Shown: piece by piece, positions 28,157 to 35,330 of the stretch
Layout: every line of letters begins with the position of its first letter
Numbering within the stretch: the stretch's first letter is position 1
NCBI RefSeq assembly: GCF_947489715.1
Contig: NZ_CANLER010000002.1
Span: 329,597 to 393,596 of the forward strand
Source of the DNA: an uncultured Roseovarius sp.
GTDB taxonomy: Bacteria > Pseudomonadota > Alphaproteobacteria > Rhodobacterales > Rhodobacteraceae
DNA: 64,000 bases
Direction: 5' to 3'
Position numbers and translations under genes: made by a program
Notes under the pieces: model-generated
Database searches by the model: none
Told to the model about the DNA's origin: nothing
The model's input: only the letters and a program-made list of their open reading frames with translations

Positions 28157-29302
28157 TTGACGACCTTTACCGGATATGCACGTATTCTTGGTCTCATGCT
28201 CTTGGGAGCGGCAGTGGCACAACTAGCGATCTCTTCAGACACGCCACCGTATTTGACACTCATTTTCGGCATCGGCTTATTGCTGTTCTCTCAGTCAGCA
28301 ACCAAGTACCTCCTTCTTGGTCTCGTGAACGCAAGCACATGGTATCACGGCAAAAGACTTCCAGGGTATCGAAAGCTGCCCAATATCCTGAACTGGATCC
28401 GTTTCGAGCTGACAGCAACACGCGCAGACCGCAAAAGCAAAGCCAAGGCCAAGCGGCGCACCAGAGAGATCAAGGCCGAACAAAAGCGTCAAGCGGAGCT
28501 TCGTGAACGCTACAAGGACGTGACCTATACAACAGATGAGGTCGCGGCCTTTTTCCTGCAACATTCAGTGCAAGTCGCATACCTTGCCCTGGACGCAAGC
28601 AGCTCGCCCAGATCGCGCAGCCGCTTCGGTGACGTTCCAAGAACCTATCCCGGATTCGAGTGGCCAAGATCCGATAAGACAGGGCTTCCATTGCATTTCC
28701 TCGTTGAATTGCACCTGTCCGAAATTCCACCGCTGGAAGAAACCGCAGCCTTGCCCGTAAATGGCGTTCTATTGTTCTTCAGCGACCTTTCCAACAGTAA
28801 CTGGGTTACACCACGCGTCCTATTCACTGAACGGGTAGAAGAACGAGCTCAGGTGCCCGACGACCTGCCTGAAGTCGGCGAATATATTGGCCAATATGTA
28901 AAACGTACGGGCGCATCCACCTTGCGTTTGATGCCTGAATTTGCCCTTCGGCCTGTTACCCGCGATATTTTGCAACCGCCATCCAGCATGCCAGCTGACG
29001 TGGACTGGAAATTGGTCAACGCCGCACAAAAACACAGCGAAAAGGTTTACGAAAAGCATGTTTCAGACACGCCAGAACTGCAGCTAAGCAGCAAATATTT
29101 CAACAATCACACAATTGGCGGGCCAGCCTCTGAAGTGCCGAACCCAACTGGCGGAAAGGGTTTCAAGCTTCTTCAGCTCGATAGCGATACGAAGTTGGGA
29201 TTGATGATTGGCGATTGCGGCGTGGTGGAGTTCTGGATTGATCCAGACGATCTCGCCGCCGGACGTTTTGAAAAGGTCTGGCTTGCGTCCGCTAGTGCAT
29301 GA
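28157..29302 (+). CDS. DUF1963 (YwqG-like) protein with N-terminal membrane helices
   Basis: A 381-residue protein. The start is a TTG at 28157 with AAAGGAG seven bases upstream; no ATG fits. Residues 1-60 form two hydrophobic helices (ILGLMLLGAAVAQLAIS; TLIFGIGLLLFSQSATKYLL), then a charged coiled stretch (DRKSKAKAKRRTREIKAEQK). From about 135 on there is a DUF1963 domain (FGDVPRTYPGFEWPRS, PLHFLVELHLSEIPP, VNGVLLFFSDLSN, and the C-terminal LMIGDCGVVEFWI). The function of YwqG proteins is unknown. The 428-base gap upstream (27728-28156) shows no other gene. Confidence 0.78.
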   Translation: MTTFTGYARILGLMLLGAAVAQLAISSDTPPYLTLIFGIGLLLFSQSATKYLLLGLVNASTWYHGKRLPGYRKLPNILNWIRFELTATRADRKSKAKAKRRTREIKAEQKRQAELRERYKDVTYTTDEVAAFFLQHSVQVAYLALDASSSPRSRSRFGDVPRTYPGFEWPRSDKTGLPLHFLVELHLSEIPPLEETAALPVNGVLLFFSDLSNSNWVTPRVLFTERVEERAQVPDDLPEVGEYIGQYVKRTGASTLRLMPEFALRPVTRDILQPPSSMPADVDWKLVNAAQKHSEKVYEKHVSDTPELQLSSKYFNNHTIGGPASEVPNPTGGKGFKLLQLDSDTKLGLMIGDCGVVEFWIDPDDLAAGRFEKVWLASASA

Positions 29303-29514
29303 GTATCAAAGCGCAGAACCTTGGACAGCGCTCTGGAAAAAAGCTGTGTCAGTTCCAACCGCGCACTCGAAAACGCGCCTTACCATCCCGGACGATCATC
29401 AAATGCCCGGGATGGAATAGACTGGAATATCTGGAAATTTAGCGCCGACACTCGGCTGACCGGTCAATGAACATTTGAAAGGTCAACGCTGAAGGCTGCC
29501 AAAAGAAGGCCGGA

Positions 29515-29646
29515 TTACTCCTCGGCCGCTTCGCTGATTGCTTCGCCGGCGCTTTCGATATCACGCCCAGCTCCTTCGATGGTTTCACAGGCCGTCAAAC
29601 CCAAAACTGCGACAAGGGACAGCGAAATTGTTTTAAAACGGGTCAT
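29515..29646 (-). CDS. entericidin A/B family lipoprotein, 43 aa
   Basis: A 43-residue lipoprotein starting at 29646, preceded by GGAG. It reads MTRFKTISLSLVAVLGLTAC, a lipoprotein signal with lipobox LTAC, then a small glycine- and alanine-rich body (ETIEGAGRDIESAGEAISEA). This matches entericidins, bacteriolytic/antidote envelope lipoproteins often under stationary-phase or stress control. It has an exact EcfG promoter at 29679-29703. The 212 bases between it and the DUF1963 gene hold nothing recognised. Confidence 0.85.
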   Translation of the reverse strand: MTRFKTISLSLVAVLGLTACETIEGAGRDIESAGEAISEAAEE

Positions 29647-29678
29647 AGTCACACTCCATTTCCTTGTTGTACGGGGTC

Positions 29679-29703
29679 AACGCGCGTCGCCAGTCCAAGT
29701 TCC
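29679..29703 (-). promoter_or_regulatory. EcfG-type promoter of the entericidin gene
   Basis: Minus-strand GGAAC (29703-29699), N16, CGTT (29682-29679): an exact match to the alphaproteobacterial general-stress sigma consensus, 33 bases before the entericidin ATG. Confidence 0.85.
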
Positions 29704-29728
29704 CAAAAAATGCAGAAACTTACATGGG

Positions 29729-31477
29729 TTACTCCAAAGGAATGTCCTCATCCTGGTCTTCTTCCAGACGGGTGAATGTCAAATGCAGCTCAAACCTATC
29801 AGGCAACCTGTTCACATCCAGGGTGCCATCTAGTTGGGACACGAAGGAGTCGATCAAACGAGAGCCGAGACCTGACCCCTTCGCATCATCATCATTGTTC
29901 ATTTCGCGATCAGGATCATGCGAGTTGACAATGCTCAGGCTGACGCGATTTTCTCCCAAATCGCGCAGCACGATGTTGATCCACGGCACTTCACCCTGCG
30001 CGGCACCGCAATATTTGACCGAGTTTATTGCAGCTTCGGTCGCAAGCAACGTCAGGGGAACCGACTGATCCGGCGTGATCTCCACGGGGCTTAGATCGGT
30101 GGTAATCGCAACCCGGTTTTCCGGCTCGTCGATGCTGCCGACCACGACCAGTTGCTTGATGATGTCATCCAGCAATTGATCCGCCCGCACCATCGACAAT
30201 TTGCGCGACAGATAAAGGTAACGGTGAATCGCGGACAGGGCCATCACGCGGTCCTGCACGCGCCTCAACAGGTGCTTGGCTTCATCACTTTGAGTGTTGC
30301 GGATCTGGATGTTCATGATGCTGGAGATCAACTGGAGATTGTTTTTGACGCGGTGGTGGACCTCGCGCAACAACGTGGTCTTTTCCTCCAGATCCTCCTT
30401 CAGCAAACGGTCCTGTTCGGCCAGTTTATGGGTCATGGACCGGAAGGCCTCTGCGACGATTTCCAACTCCTCCGGCGCATTATCAAGTTTTTCGTCATCG
30501 AAATCGGCCTTGCCGCCCGCATAAAGCCGCATCCATTGACGCAGCTTGCGCACATGCCTGACGACCAGCCTATTGACCCCAAAATAGGCCACCGCCATTG
30601 CCGCGATCCACATAAGAAGGGGGAAGTAAAGCGCCGCAGATTCCCCGCGCCCCGTCAACGAGCGTTGATTGCGCGGCTCCCAGCTACCCAGTGCGTAGAC
30701 GGTATCATCCACGATCGGCACAACGGCAAAATCACGCACTTCCCCCCTGCGGTTGATGGCGCGGAAGGTCTGCTGATTATCCAACGTCAGATCCTCGAGC
30801 GTGCGATCCTGGGGAAGAATGGCGCGGCGGTCATCCTGGAACGCCTCGGTCGCCAGGATTTCACCGTCATTGTTGAACACCAGCAGATCCGTCGCTTCGA
30901 CGTTTTCCGTCAGCAATGCATTGGCGAGTTTCAGGGGTATCGAGATCCACACATAGCCAATAAGGTCGCTTTGGTTGGACACCGGCACACTTACATTCAG
31001 CGCAATGCGACCGTCCAGCGCCGCCAGCGGGTGGGCATCCACACGCCGTTCAGGCAGGGTGATCAGATTTTGGAAAAACTGCGATGTGCTCATATCGACG
31101 CGATCTCGTGTCGATGAGCAGGTCATCTGGCCGTCAAGATCAACGAAGCCAGCAAACGTGTACCGTGGGTCGAATTCGATCAACTGCTCCAAAATCTTAT
31201 CGCAGCCATCCAACTGACCCTGGAACACGCGCGCTGCGGCGCTGATAGCCTCAACCGCACCGAATGCGGATTGGATCAGCTCGCGTTCCTCGGCGGCGGC
31301 ACGCCTTGTGCGATCCAGCAAGGCAATTTCAGAAAGGGCGCGCGACTCCTTGAGAACTTTGGATGTTTGATAGATGGAAATTAGCCCGAGGGGCAGAACC
31401 GCGATGGATAAAACTGCGATCAGCTGAAGCGCAAGGCGAGATCTCGCGCTGCCAACTCGCCGCTTCGACCCGATCAT
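29729..31477 (-). CDS. general stress response sensor histidine kinase (HisKA_2 family)
   Basis: A 582-residue membrane kinase. Transmembrane helix 1 is near residues 15-37, a periplasmic sensor region of about 240 residues follows, and helix 2 is near 285-305 (ALYFPLLMWIAAMAVAYFG). A HAMP-like linker leads to HisKA_2 with the phospho-accepting REVHHRVKNNLQLISSIMNI, then a HATPase_c domain starting PDQSVPLTLLATEAAINSVK and ending with GSGLGSRLIDSF. HisKA_2/HWE kinases are the usual phosphodonors of PhyR (PhyK/PhyT type). It is translationally coupled to ecfG by a four-base overlap, which supports that role. The signal is unknown. Confidence 0.9.
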   Translation of the reverse strand: MIGSKRRVGSARSRLALQLIAVLSIAVLPLGLISIYQTSKVLKESRALSEIALLDRTRRAAAEERELIQSAFGAVEAISAAARVFQGQLDGCDKILEQLIEFDPRYTFAGFVDLDGQMTCSSTRDRVDMSTSQFFQNLITLPERRVDAHPLAALDGRIALNVSVPVSNQSDLIGYVWISIPLKLANALLTENVEATDLLVFNNDGEILATEAFQDDRRAILPQDRTLEDLTLDNQQTFRAINRRGEVRDFAVVPIVDDTVYALGSWEPRNQRSLTGRGESAALYFPLLMWIAAMAVAYFGVNRLVVRHVRKLRQWMRLYAGGKADFDDEKLDNAPEELEIVAEAFRSMTHKLAEQDRLLKEDLEEKTTLLREVHHRVKNNLQLISSIMNIQIRNTQSDEAKHLLRRVQDRVMALSAIHRYLYLSRKLSMVRADQLLDDIIKQLVVVGSIDEPENRVAITTDLSPVEITPDQSVPLTLLATEAAINSVKYCGAAQGEVPWINIVLRDLGENRVSLSIVNSHDPDREMNNDDDAKGSGLGSRLIDSFVSQLDGTLDVNRLPDRFELHLTFTRLEEDQDEDIPLE

Positions 31478-32028
31478 GCAGCGGGCTGCCCCGTCACCAC
31501 CGCAAGGGTTGCGGGGTCCGTCAATTCCAGATCTTCTTCATCGTCAAGATGCATCAACTCCGCCAACCTTTTACGCGCCCGGTTCGTGCGGCTCTTGATC
31601 GTACCGATGGCACAGCCGCACATTTCGGCCGCATCTTCATAAGAAAACCCTTCTGCGCCGACCAGAACCAACGCTTCGCGCTGTTCATCCGTCAACTGGG
31701 CAAACGCCTCGCGAAAATCGTTCATGGCCAGACGGCCATCATGCTGCGGCTTTTCCGACAGCGCCTCCGCCATCACGCCGTCCGGATCTTCGACCTCTCG
31801 GCGACGTTTGCGATGCAATGAATAAAATGTGTTGCGCAAGATCGTGAACAGCCATGCGCGCAGATTGGTGCCTTGCTGGAATTTGTCGAGGTTGCTCCAC
31901 GCTTTGACCACTGTGTCCTGCACCAGATCATCAGCCGTCGCGGCATTACGCGTCAGGCTCAGCGCGAAGGCACGCATCGCTGGCAGGTGCTCAACCAGCT
32001 CATCTCTGGGATCAATTTGCTCTGTCAC
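31474..32028 (-). CDS. ecfG: general stress response sigma factor EcfG
   Basis: A 184-residue ECF sigma factor of the ECF15/EcfG group. Region 2 covers about residues 20-85 (LVQDTVVKAWSNLDKFQQGT; LFTILRNTFYSLHRKRRREV) and region 4 about 110-165 (FSYEDAAEMCGCAIGTIKSR; NRARKRLAELMHL). The GTG start at 32028 overlaps the nepR stop (GTGA). Under stress PhyR-P removes NepR from EcfG, which then reads GGAAC-N16/17-CGTT promoters; seven such sites lie in this window. Confidence 0.93.
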   Translation of the reverse strand: MTEQIDPRDELVEHLPAMRAFALSLTRNAATADDLVQDTVVKAWSNLDKFQQGTNLRAWLFTILRNTFYSLHRKRRREVEDPDGVMAEALSEKPQHDGRLAMNDFREAFAQLTDEQREALVLVGAEGFSYEDAAEMCGCAIGTIKSRTNRARKRLAELMHLDDEEDLELTDPATLAVVTGQPAA

Positions 32029-32198
32029 GCGTCTGAACCGTCGTCTTTTGGTTTCTTCGACTGCTCTTGCTGACGCAACTGGTCAAGCAACTGAGTGAAC
32101 CTGTCCGGCACGGGTTCGTTCGCCGCTTCCGTATAGACGCGACGTAGATTTTCATCGATCTGTTGATCCACTTGGGGATTCCTGCGTTTTTTTGTCAT
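32025..32198 (-). CDS. nepR: anti-sigma factor NepR, 57 aa
   Basis: A 57-residue protein encoded directly upstream of ecfG. Its core ENLRRVYTEAANEPVPDRF, followed by TQLLDQLRQQEQ, matches the NepR helix-loop-helix that holds EcfG and is captured by PhyR. The basic N-terminus (MTKKRRNPQ) and the charged tail are typical. The stop overlaps the GTG of ecfG. The gene is short enough to be missed by length cut-offs. Its promoter is the minus-strand half of the bidirectional element at 32251-32283. Confidence 0.92.
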   Translation of the reverse strand: MTKKRRNPQVDQQIDENLRRVYTEAANEPVPDRFTQLLDQLRQQEQSKKPKDDGSDA

Positions 32199-32250
32199 CG
32201 CGCTCGTGGCTCTGTCACTCTAAAATGGTCACGTAACACCCTATATGTTG

Positions 32251-32276
32251 GGAACCCAACGCAGGCTCAAGGCGTT
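32251..32276 (+). promoter_or_regulatory. EcfG-type promoter of phyR
   Basis: Plus-strand GGAAC (32251-32255), N17, CGTT (32273-32276): exact consensus, 38 bases before the phyR ATG. It interlocks with the minus-strand promoter at 32258-32283. Confidence 0.88.
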
Positions 32277-32283
32277 AGGTTCC
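32258..32283 (-). promoter_or_regulatory. EcfG-type promoter of nepR-ecfG-kinase
   Basis: Minus-strand GGAAC (32283-32279), N17, CGTT (32261-32258): exact consensus, 60 bases before the nepR ATG. Together with the phyR promoter it makes a near-palindrome spanning 32251-32283, so EcfG can drive both directions from one site and autoregulate. Confidence 0.88.
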
Positions 32284-32313
32284 GAAGTTTCGCAATTTTT
32301 TTGAGGGCACGAA

Positions 32314-33132
32314 ATGAACGACATGCAAAACCAGGGCGATCTGTCATCCGCAATTGGCACCGAACTGCCCTATTTGCGGCGGTACGCGCGCGCGCTGACC
32401 GGCAGTCAGGAAAGCGGCGACAAATACGCCCTTGCAACACTCGAAGCGATCCTGGAGGACGCGGAAATAATTTCCACCGGGATGCCGATCAAGGAGGCGC
32501 TGTTCAAAACCTTCAATTCGATCTGGCGGTCATCAGGTGCGCAAATCGCGGGTGACGGGGATATGTCGCCCGAAGAGGCCCGCGCGCAAAAGCTTCTGTC
32601 GGATCTGACCGACAACACGCGTGAAGCACTCCTTTTGCACAGTATCGAACGCTTTACCCTGTCTCAGATCGCTCAGATCATGGATATAGACGAGGATGAG
32701 GCCGCCGAACTGCTCGATATCGCCCGCAAGGAAATGCAGCAGAACATCCATGGCCGCATCATGATCATCGAAGATGAGGCGATTATCGCGATGGACATAT
32801 CGGGCATCGTCGAACAGATGGGTCACGATGTCACCGGCATCGCACGCACACGCGACGCCGCGGTTGAACTGGCCCGCAAACAACCGCCGGACATGATCCT
32901 TGCAGACATTCAGCTTGCGGACAAATCTTCTGGTATTGATGCGGTCAATCACATCTTTGCCGAAATGGGTGAAATTCCGGTGGTGTTTATCACCGCGTTC
33001 CCCGAACGCCTTCTGACGGGCGAACGCCCGGAACCAGCCTTCCTGATCACCAAGCCCTATACAGAAGATCAGGTTCAATCAGCGGTCAGCCAGGCCATGT
33101 TCTTTGCCAGCTCAGAAAACATTGAAGGCTGA
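32314..33132 (+). CDS. phyR: anti-anti-sigma response regulator PhyR
   Basis: A 272-residue two-domain regulator. Residues about 1-145 form an ECF-sigma-like domain (region 4 at LLHSIERFTLSQIAQIMDID) that mimics EcfG and binds NepR. Residues about 150-265 form a receiver with the phospho-accepting aspartate in MILADIQLAD, threonine in VVFITAF and lysine in LITKPYT. When phosphorylated it sequesters NepR and frees EcfG. It is divergent from nepR-ecfG-kinase, with a shared bidirectional promoter and a terminator after the gene. Confidence 0.95.
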   Translation: MNDMQNQGDLSSAIGTELPYLRRYARALTGSQESGDKYALATLEAILEDAEIISTGMPIKEALFKTFNSIWRSSGAQIAGDGDMSPEEARAQKLLSDLTDNTREALLLHSIERFTLSQIAQIMDIDEDEAAELLDIARKEMQQNIHGRIMIIEDEAIIAMDISGIVEQMGHDVTGIARTRDAAVELARKQPPDMILADIQLADKSSGIDAVNHIFAEMGEIPVVFITAFPERLLTGERPEPAFLITKPYTEDQVQSAVSQAMFFASSENIEG

Positions 33133-33143
33133 AAACCCCAACA

Positions 33144-33179
33144 AAAAAGCCCCGCCAAAGCGTCTCTGGCGGGGCTTTA
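33144..33179. terminator. bidirectional terminator between phyR and dps
   Basis: AAAAAAGCCCCGCCA against TGGCGGGGCTTTA with a short loop, flanked by A and T runs on both sides, in the 65-base convergent gap. Confidence 0.88.
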
Positions 33180-33197
33180 GTTTGTACAATTCTGCGA

Positions 33198-33695
33198 TTA
33201 TTCAGCAGCGATGGCGCGCAACATCCATGTAGCTTCCTCATGAAACGCCGCCCGCGCGGTCGCCAGATCTTCGGTCACCGGGTCACGATGATCGCCGGCG
33301 GTTTCGATCAGATCATGCAAACGGTGCGCAATCCGCTCGTGATCATCCGCCAGATCGACCACCATTTGTCGTGCAGTCAGCCGCCCGCCCTTATCGCCAA
33401 TGACCGAATTTCCGGTCACGGTCGACAGGGTCATGGGTGCAATTTCACCCAGCGCGCGAATGCGTTCGGCCAGCGTGTCGGCCGCCTTGAACATATTCTC
33501 GTACTGCTCTTCGGTCAGTTTGTGGATCGAATAGAACATCGGGCCTGTCACGTTCCAATGATAGGCATGCGTTTTGAAAACGAGGCGATAGGTGTCGGCC
33601 AGAATGTTCGTCAGACCGTCGGCGACAGCCTTGGTATCGCGTACGCCCGTGTCGGTCTCTGTGCGTTGCGTCTGTGCTTGAAGCATGTCTTGCAT
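33198..33695 (-). CDS. dps: Dps family DNA-binding ferritin-like protein
   Basis: A 165-residue Dps/miniferritin that forms a dodecamer, oxidises and stores iron and protects DNA from hydroxyl radicals. The dinuclear site region reads KTHAYHWNVTGPMFYSIHKL, with the partner residues in AADTLAERIRALGE. The start at 33695 is backed by AGAGGA upstream. No EcfG promoter directly precedes it; the exact one at 33982-34006 lies before the upstream DUF1328 gene, so expression may depend on read-through of the hairpin at 33718-33752 or on another promoter. Confidence 0.95.
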   Translation of the reverse strand: MQDMLQAQTQRTETDTGVRDTKAVADGLTNILADTYRLVFKTHAYHWNVTGPMFYSIHKLTEEQYENMFKAADTLAERIRALGEIAPMTLSTVTGNSVIGDKGGRLTARQMVVDLADDHERIAHRLHDLIETAGDHRDPVTEDLATARAAFHEEATWMLRAIAAE

Positions 33696-33717
33696 TTCGT
33701 CCTCTGCTTTGAGTGGA

Positions 33718-33752
33718 TGGAAAAAGTGCGCTCCGTTTGGAACGCACTTTTG
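33718..33752 (-). terminator. hairpin between the DUF1328 gene and dps
   Basis: AAAAGTGCG pairs with CGCACTTTT around an inner part-paired loop (33721-33751). On the minus strand it ends in a TTTTT run. It is placed like a terminator for the DUF1328 gene but only 25 bases before dps, so it could act as an attenuator. Confidence 0.7.
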
Positions 33753-33774
33753 TCGTTTGCCGTCTCAGCGCTGG

Positions 33775-33945
33775 TTACGGCGTGCGGCCTTTGAGCGCTC
33801 GCATGACCATCGCCAGTACGAAAAGGGCGATGAATACGAAGAACAGGATTTGTGCGATCCCGGCCGAAGCGGAAGCGATGCCACCAAAGCCGAAAACGGC
33901 AGCGATGATTGCGACGATCAGGAATGTAAGTGCCCAACTAAGCAT
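33775..33945 (-). CDS. DUF1328 (YtjA-like) small membrane protein
   Basis: A 56-residue protein with two membrane helices ([40 protein letters not shown]) and a short basic tail, the complete DUF1328 pattern. The start at 33945 is chosen because AAAGGAAC sits eight bases upstream; the frame continues to 34107 without family similarity. Genes of this family are common EcfG targets, and an exact EcfG promoter lies at 33982-34006. The function is unknown. Confidence 0.87.
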   Translation of the reverse strand: MLSWALTFLIVAIIAAVFGFGGIASASAGIAQILFFVFIALFVLAMVMRALKGRTP

Positions 33946-33981
33946 TTTTTGAGTTCCTTTCATTTGATTGGCTGAAGGTCC

Positions 33982-34006
33982 AACGTCCAATTTGCCTTTC
34001 GGTTCC
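33982..34006 (-). promoter_or_regulatory. EcfG-type promoter of the DUF1328 gene
   Basis: Minus-strand GGAAC (34006-34002), N16, CGTT (33985-33982): exact consensus, 37 bases before the chosen ATG at 33945. Confidence 0.85.
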
Positions 34007-34051
34007 GAAATCGTTGCAAAAAAGAAAATCGGCGTTTCAGACAGTTTTATC

Positions 34052-34076
34052 GGAACAAGCGCAGGTGAGCCGCGTT
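34052..34076 (+). promoter_or_regulatory. EcfG-type promoter of the DUF883-holin pair
   Basis: Plus-strand GGAAC (34052-34056), N16, CGTT (34073-34076): exact consensus, 32 bases before the DUF883 ATG and back to back with the minus-strand promoter at 33982-34006. Confidence 0.85.
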
Positions 34077-34107
34077 GAGGCCGTGAACCAAGTGAAAGGA
34101 GTTTCAA

Positions 34108-34437
34108 ATGGCACAGTCAAAAGCCGGCGCCAAAACGAGCACGCCAGAGACCGAGCGCCTGTCGGCCCAAATCGACGCCTTGGAGGACAGCATCGCAAAG
34201 ATTTCCAAGACGCTGGTCGAGATGGGGTCGGCCCGTCGCGACGCCGTGATCAGTGACGCAACCGAGAAAGTCGCACATCTGAAGACCAGCAGTGAAAAAC
34301 ACCTGCAGGAAATGCAGGACAAGGCCGAGGATATCGCCAATCGCACAGGCGACGCCGTGCGCCGGCAACCGGCAACCGCTGTCGGGCTTGCCGTGGGTGT
34401 GGGCTTCCTTCTGGGCTTTCTCAGCGGGCGCAAGTGA
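34108..34437 (+). CDS. DUF883 (ElaB/YqjD-like) membrane-anchored protein
   Basis: A 109-residue protein with a long amphipathic coiled region (about 15-85, including [20 protein letters not shown]) and a C-terminal anchor ([19 protein letters not shown]). This is the ElaB/YqjD/DUF883 layout, tail-anchored proteins that bind ribosomes or the membrane in stationary phase. The stop overlaps the next gene's start, so the two are coupled. An exact EcfG promoter precedes it. Confidence 0.87.
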   Translation: MAQSKAGAKTSTPETERLSAQIDALEDSIAKISKTLVEMGSARRDAVISDATEKVAHLKTSSEKHLQEMQDKAEDIANRTGDAVRRQPATAVGLAVGVGFLLGFLSGRK

Positions 34438-34811
34438 TGCTTCATCAGCTTGCAAATGATGTAAAAGATACCGCGCGTGCGACGGCACGTGCGGCTCTTT
34501 TCTCGACATTGGGTGGGATTTTCGCGCTTGTCGGTACGGGTTTTCTGACTGTCGCCTTATGGCTTCTTCTGGTCACTCTCGAAAGCGCGATCTTCGCGGC
34601 TTCTGTCATTGGTGCGCTCTACTGCGCCTTTGGGTTCATCCTTATGGCGGTGGGTCTGAAAGGCAAAGCCCAGCCTTCCGGCAGGTATGAATTCAGCAGC
34701 GGACGTACCGGCGACGCTGACGCAGCCAACGCGCCGCGAGAGCCGTTTCTGCAAGTGGCAGAAGGGTTCGCAATGGGCCTCAAGGCCGGTCGCTCGGCTC
34801 GGTCCAGGTAA
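34437..34811 (+). CDS. phage-holin-like (DUF1469/YqjE) membrane protein
   Basis: A 124-residue protein with two central helices (GGIFALVGTGFLTVALWLLL; AIFAASVIGALYCAFGFILM) and a soluble tail of about 50 residues. It matches the holin-superfamily/YqjE family that usually pairs with a DUF883 gene, as here. Start at ATG 34437 (TGATG overlap); a GTG directly before it is an alternative. It is probably expressed from the EcfG promoter at 34052. Confidence 0.83.
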   Translation: MLHQLANDVKDTARATARAALFSTLGGIFALVGTGFLTVALWLLLVTLESAIFAASVIGALYCAFGFILMAVGLKGKAQPSGRYEFSSGRTGDADAANAPREPFLQVAEGFAMGLKAGRSARSR

Positions 34812-34844
34812 ATTCGACGCACATTCTTCTGACTGCAAGCTCCC

Positions 34845-35249
34845 CTACATTAGGGGAATTTGCATTTCTTCCAGAACACTGCGCACCATCTCATCTGAAA
34901 ACGGCCTGACAAGCATATGCCACCCACGTTGCTGTACCTCAGCTTCGTGGGTCTCTCCTTGCGTCAGGACAATGCGCGCTCCGCTATGTTTCAACGCAAC
35001 GTGAAGCTCGGTGCCATCAAGATCTGGAAAACTCATTTCCAGAAACGCTACCGCCAGCGTTGGTGTCTGCGAAAGCTTTTCAAGAACCTCACCCGGACTG
35101 GTCGCGTGGATCACATAACACCGGCAACATGTCTCGAGAGTGTCGATCATATCGGCTGCGATGATCGGGTTTTTTTCCAGTAACAGGAAAGTGGGATGGC
35201 CATTTGCATTGGTCAAAGGTTTGTTCCGAATTGTCAGACTGGAATCCAT
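34845..35249 (-). CDS. degenerate stand-alone receiver-domain protein
   Basis: A 134-residue protein with a response-regulator receiver fold and no output domain. The phospho-accepting aspartate is replaced by glutamate (VAFLEMSFPDLDG), the switch lysine by arginine (MLVRPFS), and one of the N-terminal acidic pair by lysine (LLLEKNP). The threonine is kept (IVLTQGE). It therefore should not be phosphorylated normally and may act as a constitutive or non-phosphorylated partner. It sits between the EcfG-controlled genes and a Crp/Fnr gene, divergent from the latter. A link to the stress pathway is inferred from position only. Confidence 0.8.
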   Translation of the reverse strand: MDSSLTIRNKPLTNANGHPTFLLLEKNPIIAADMIDTLETCCRCYVIHATSPGEVLEKLSQTPTLAVAFLEMSFPDLDGTELHVALKHSGARIVLTQGETHEAEVQQRGWHMLVRPFSDEMVRSVLEEMQIPLM

Positions 35250-35277
35250 GGGCGTTTGTCCATTTTTTGGTCACCTT

Positions 35278-35302
35278 GGAACAAAACGCACCCCTGCGCA
35301 TT
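35278..35302 (+). promoter_or_regulatory. candidate EcfG promoter, one mismatch
   Basis: Plus-strand GGAAC-N16-CATT, one base off consensus, 29 bases before the ATG of the Crp/Fnr-family gene. Confidence 0.4.
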
Positions 35303-35330
35303 AAACTATGACATATCCGAGGGGTCGAAA

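Noticed and set aside
34108..34811. DUF883 and holin-like genes as a prophage remnant
   Set aside because: They match the chromosomal ElaB/YqjE stress pair and have an EcfG promoter; no phage genes are near.
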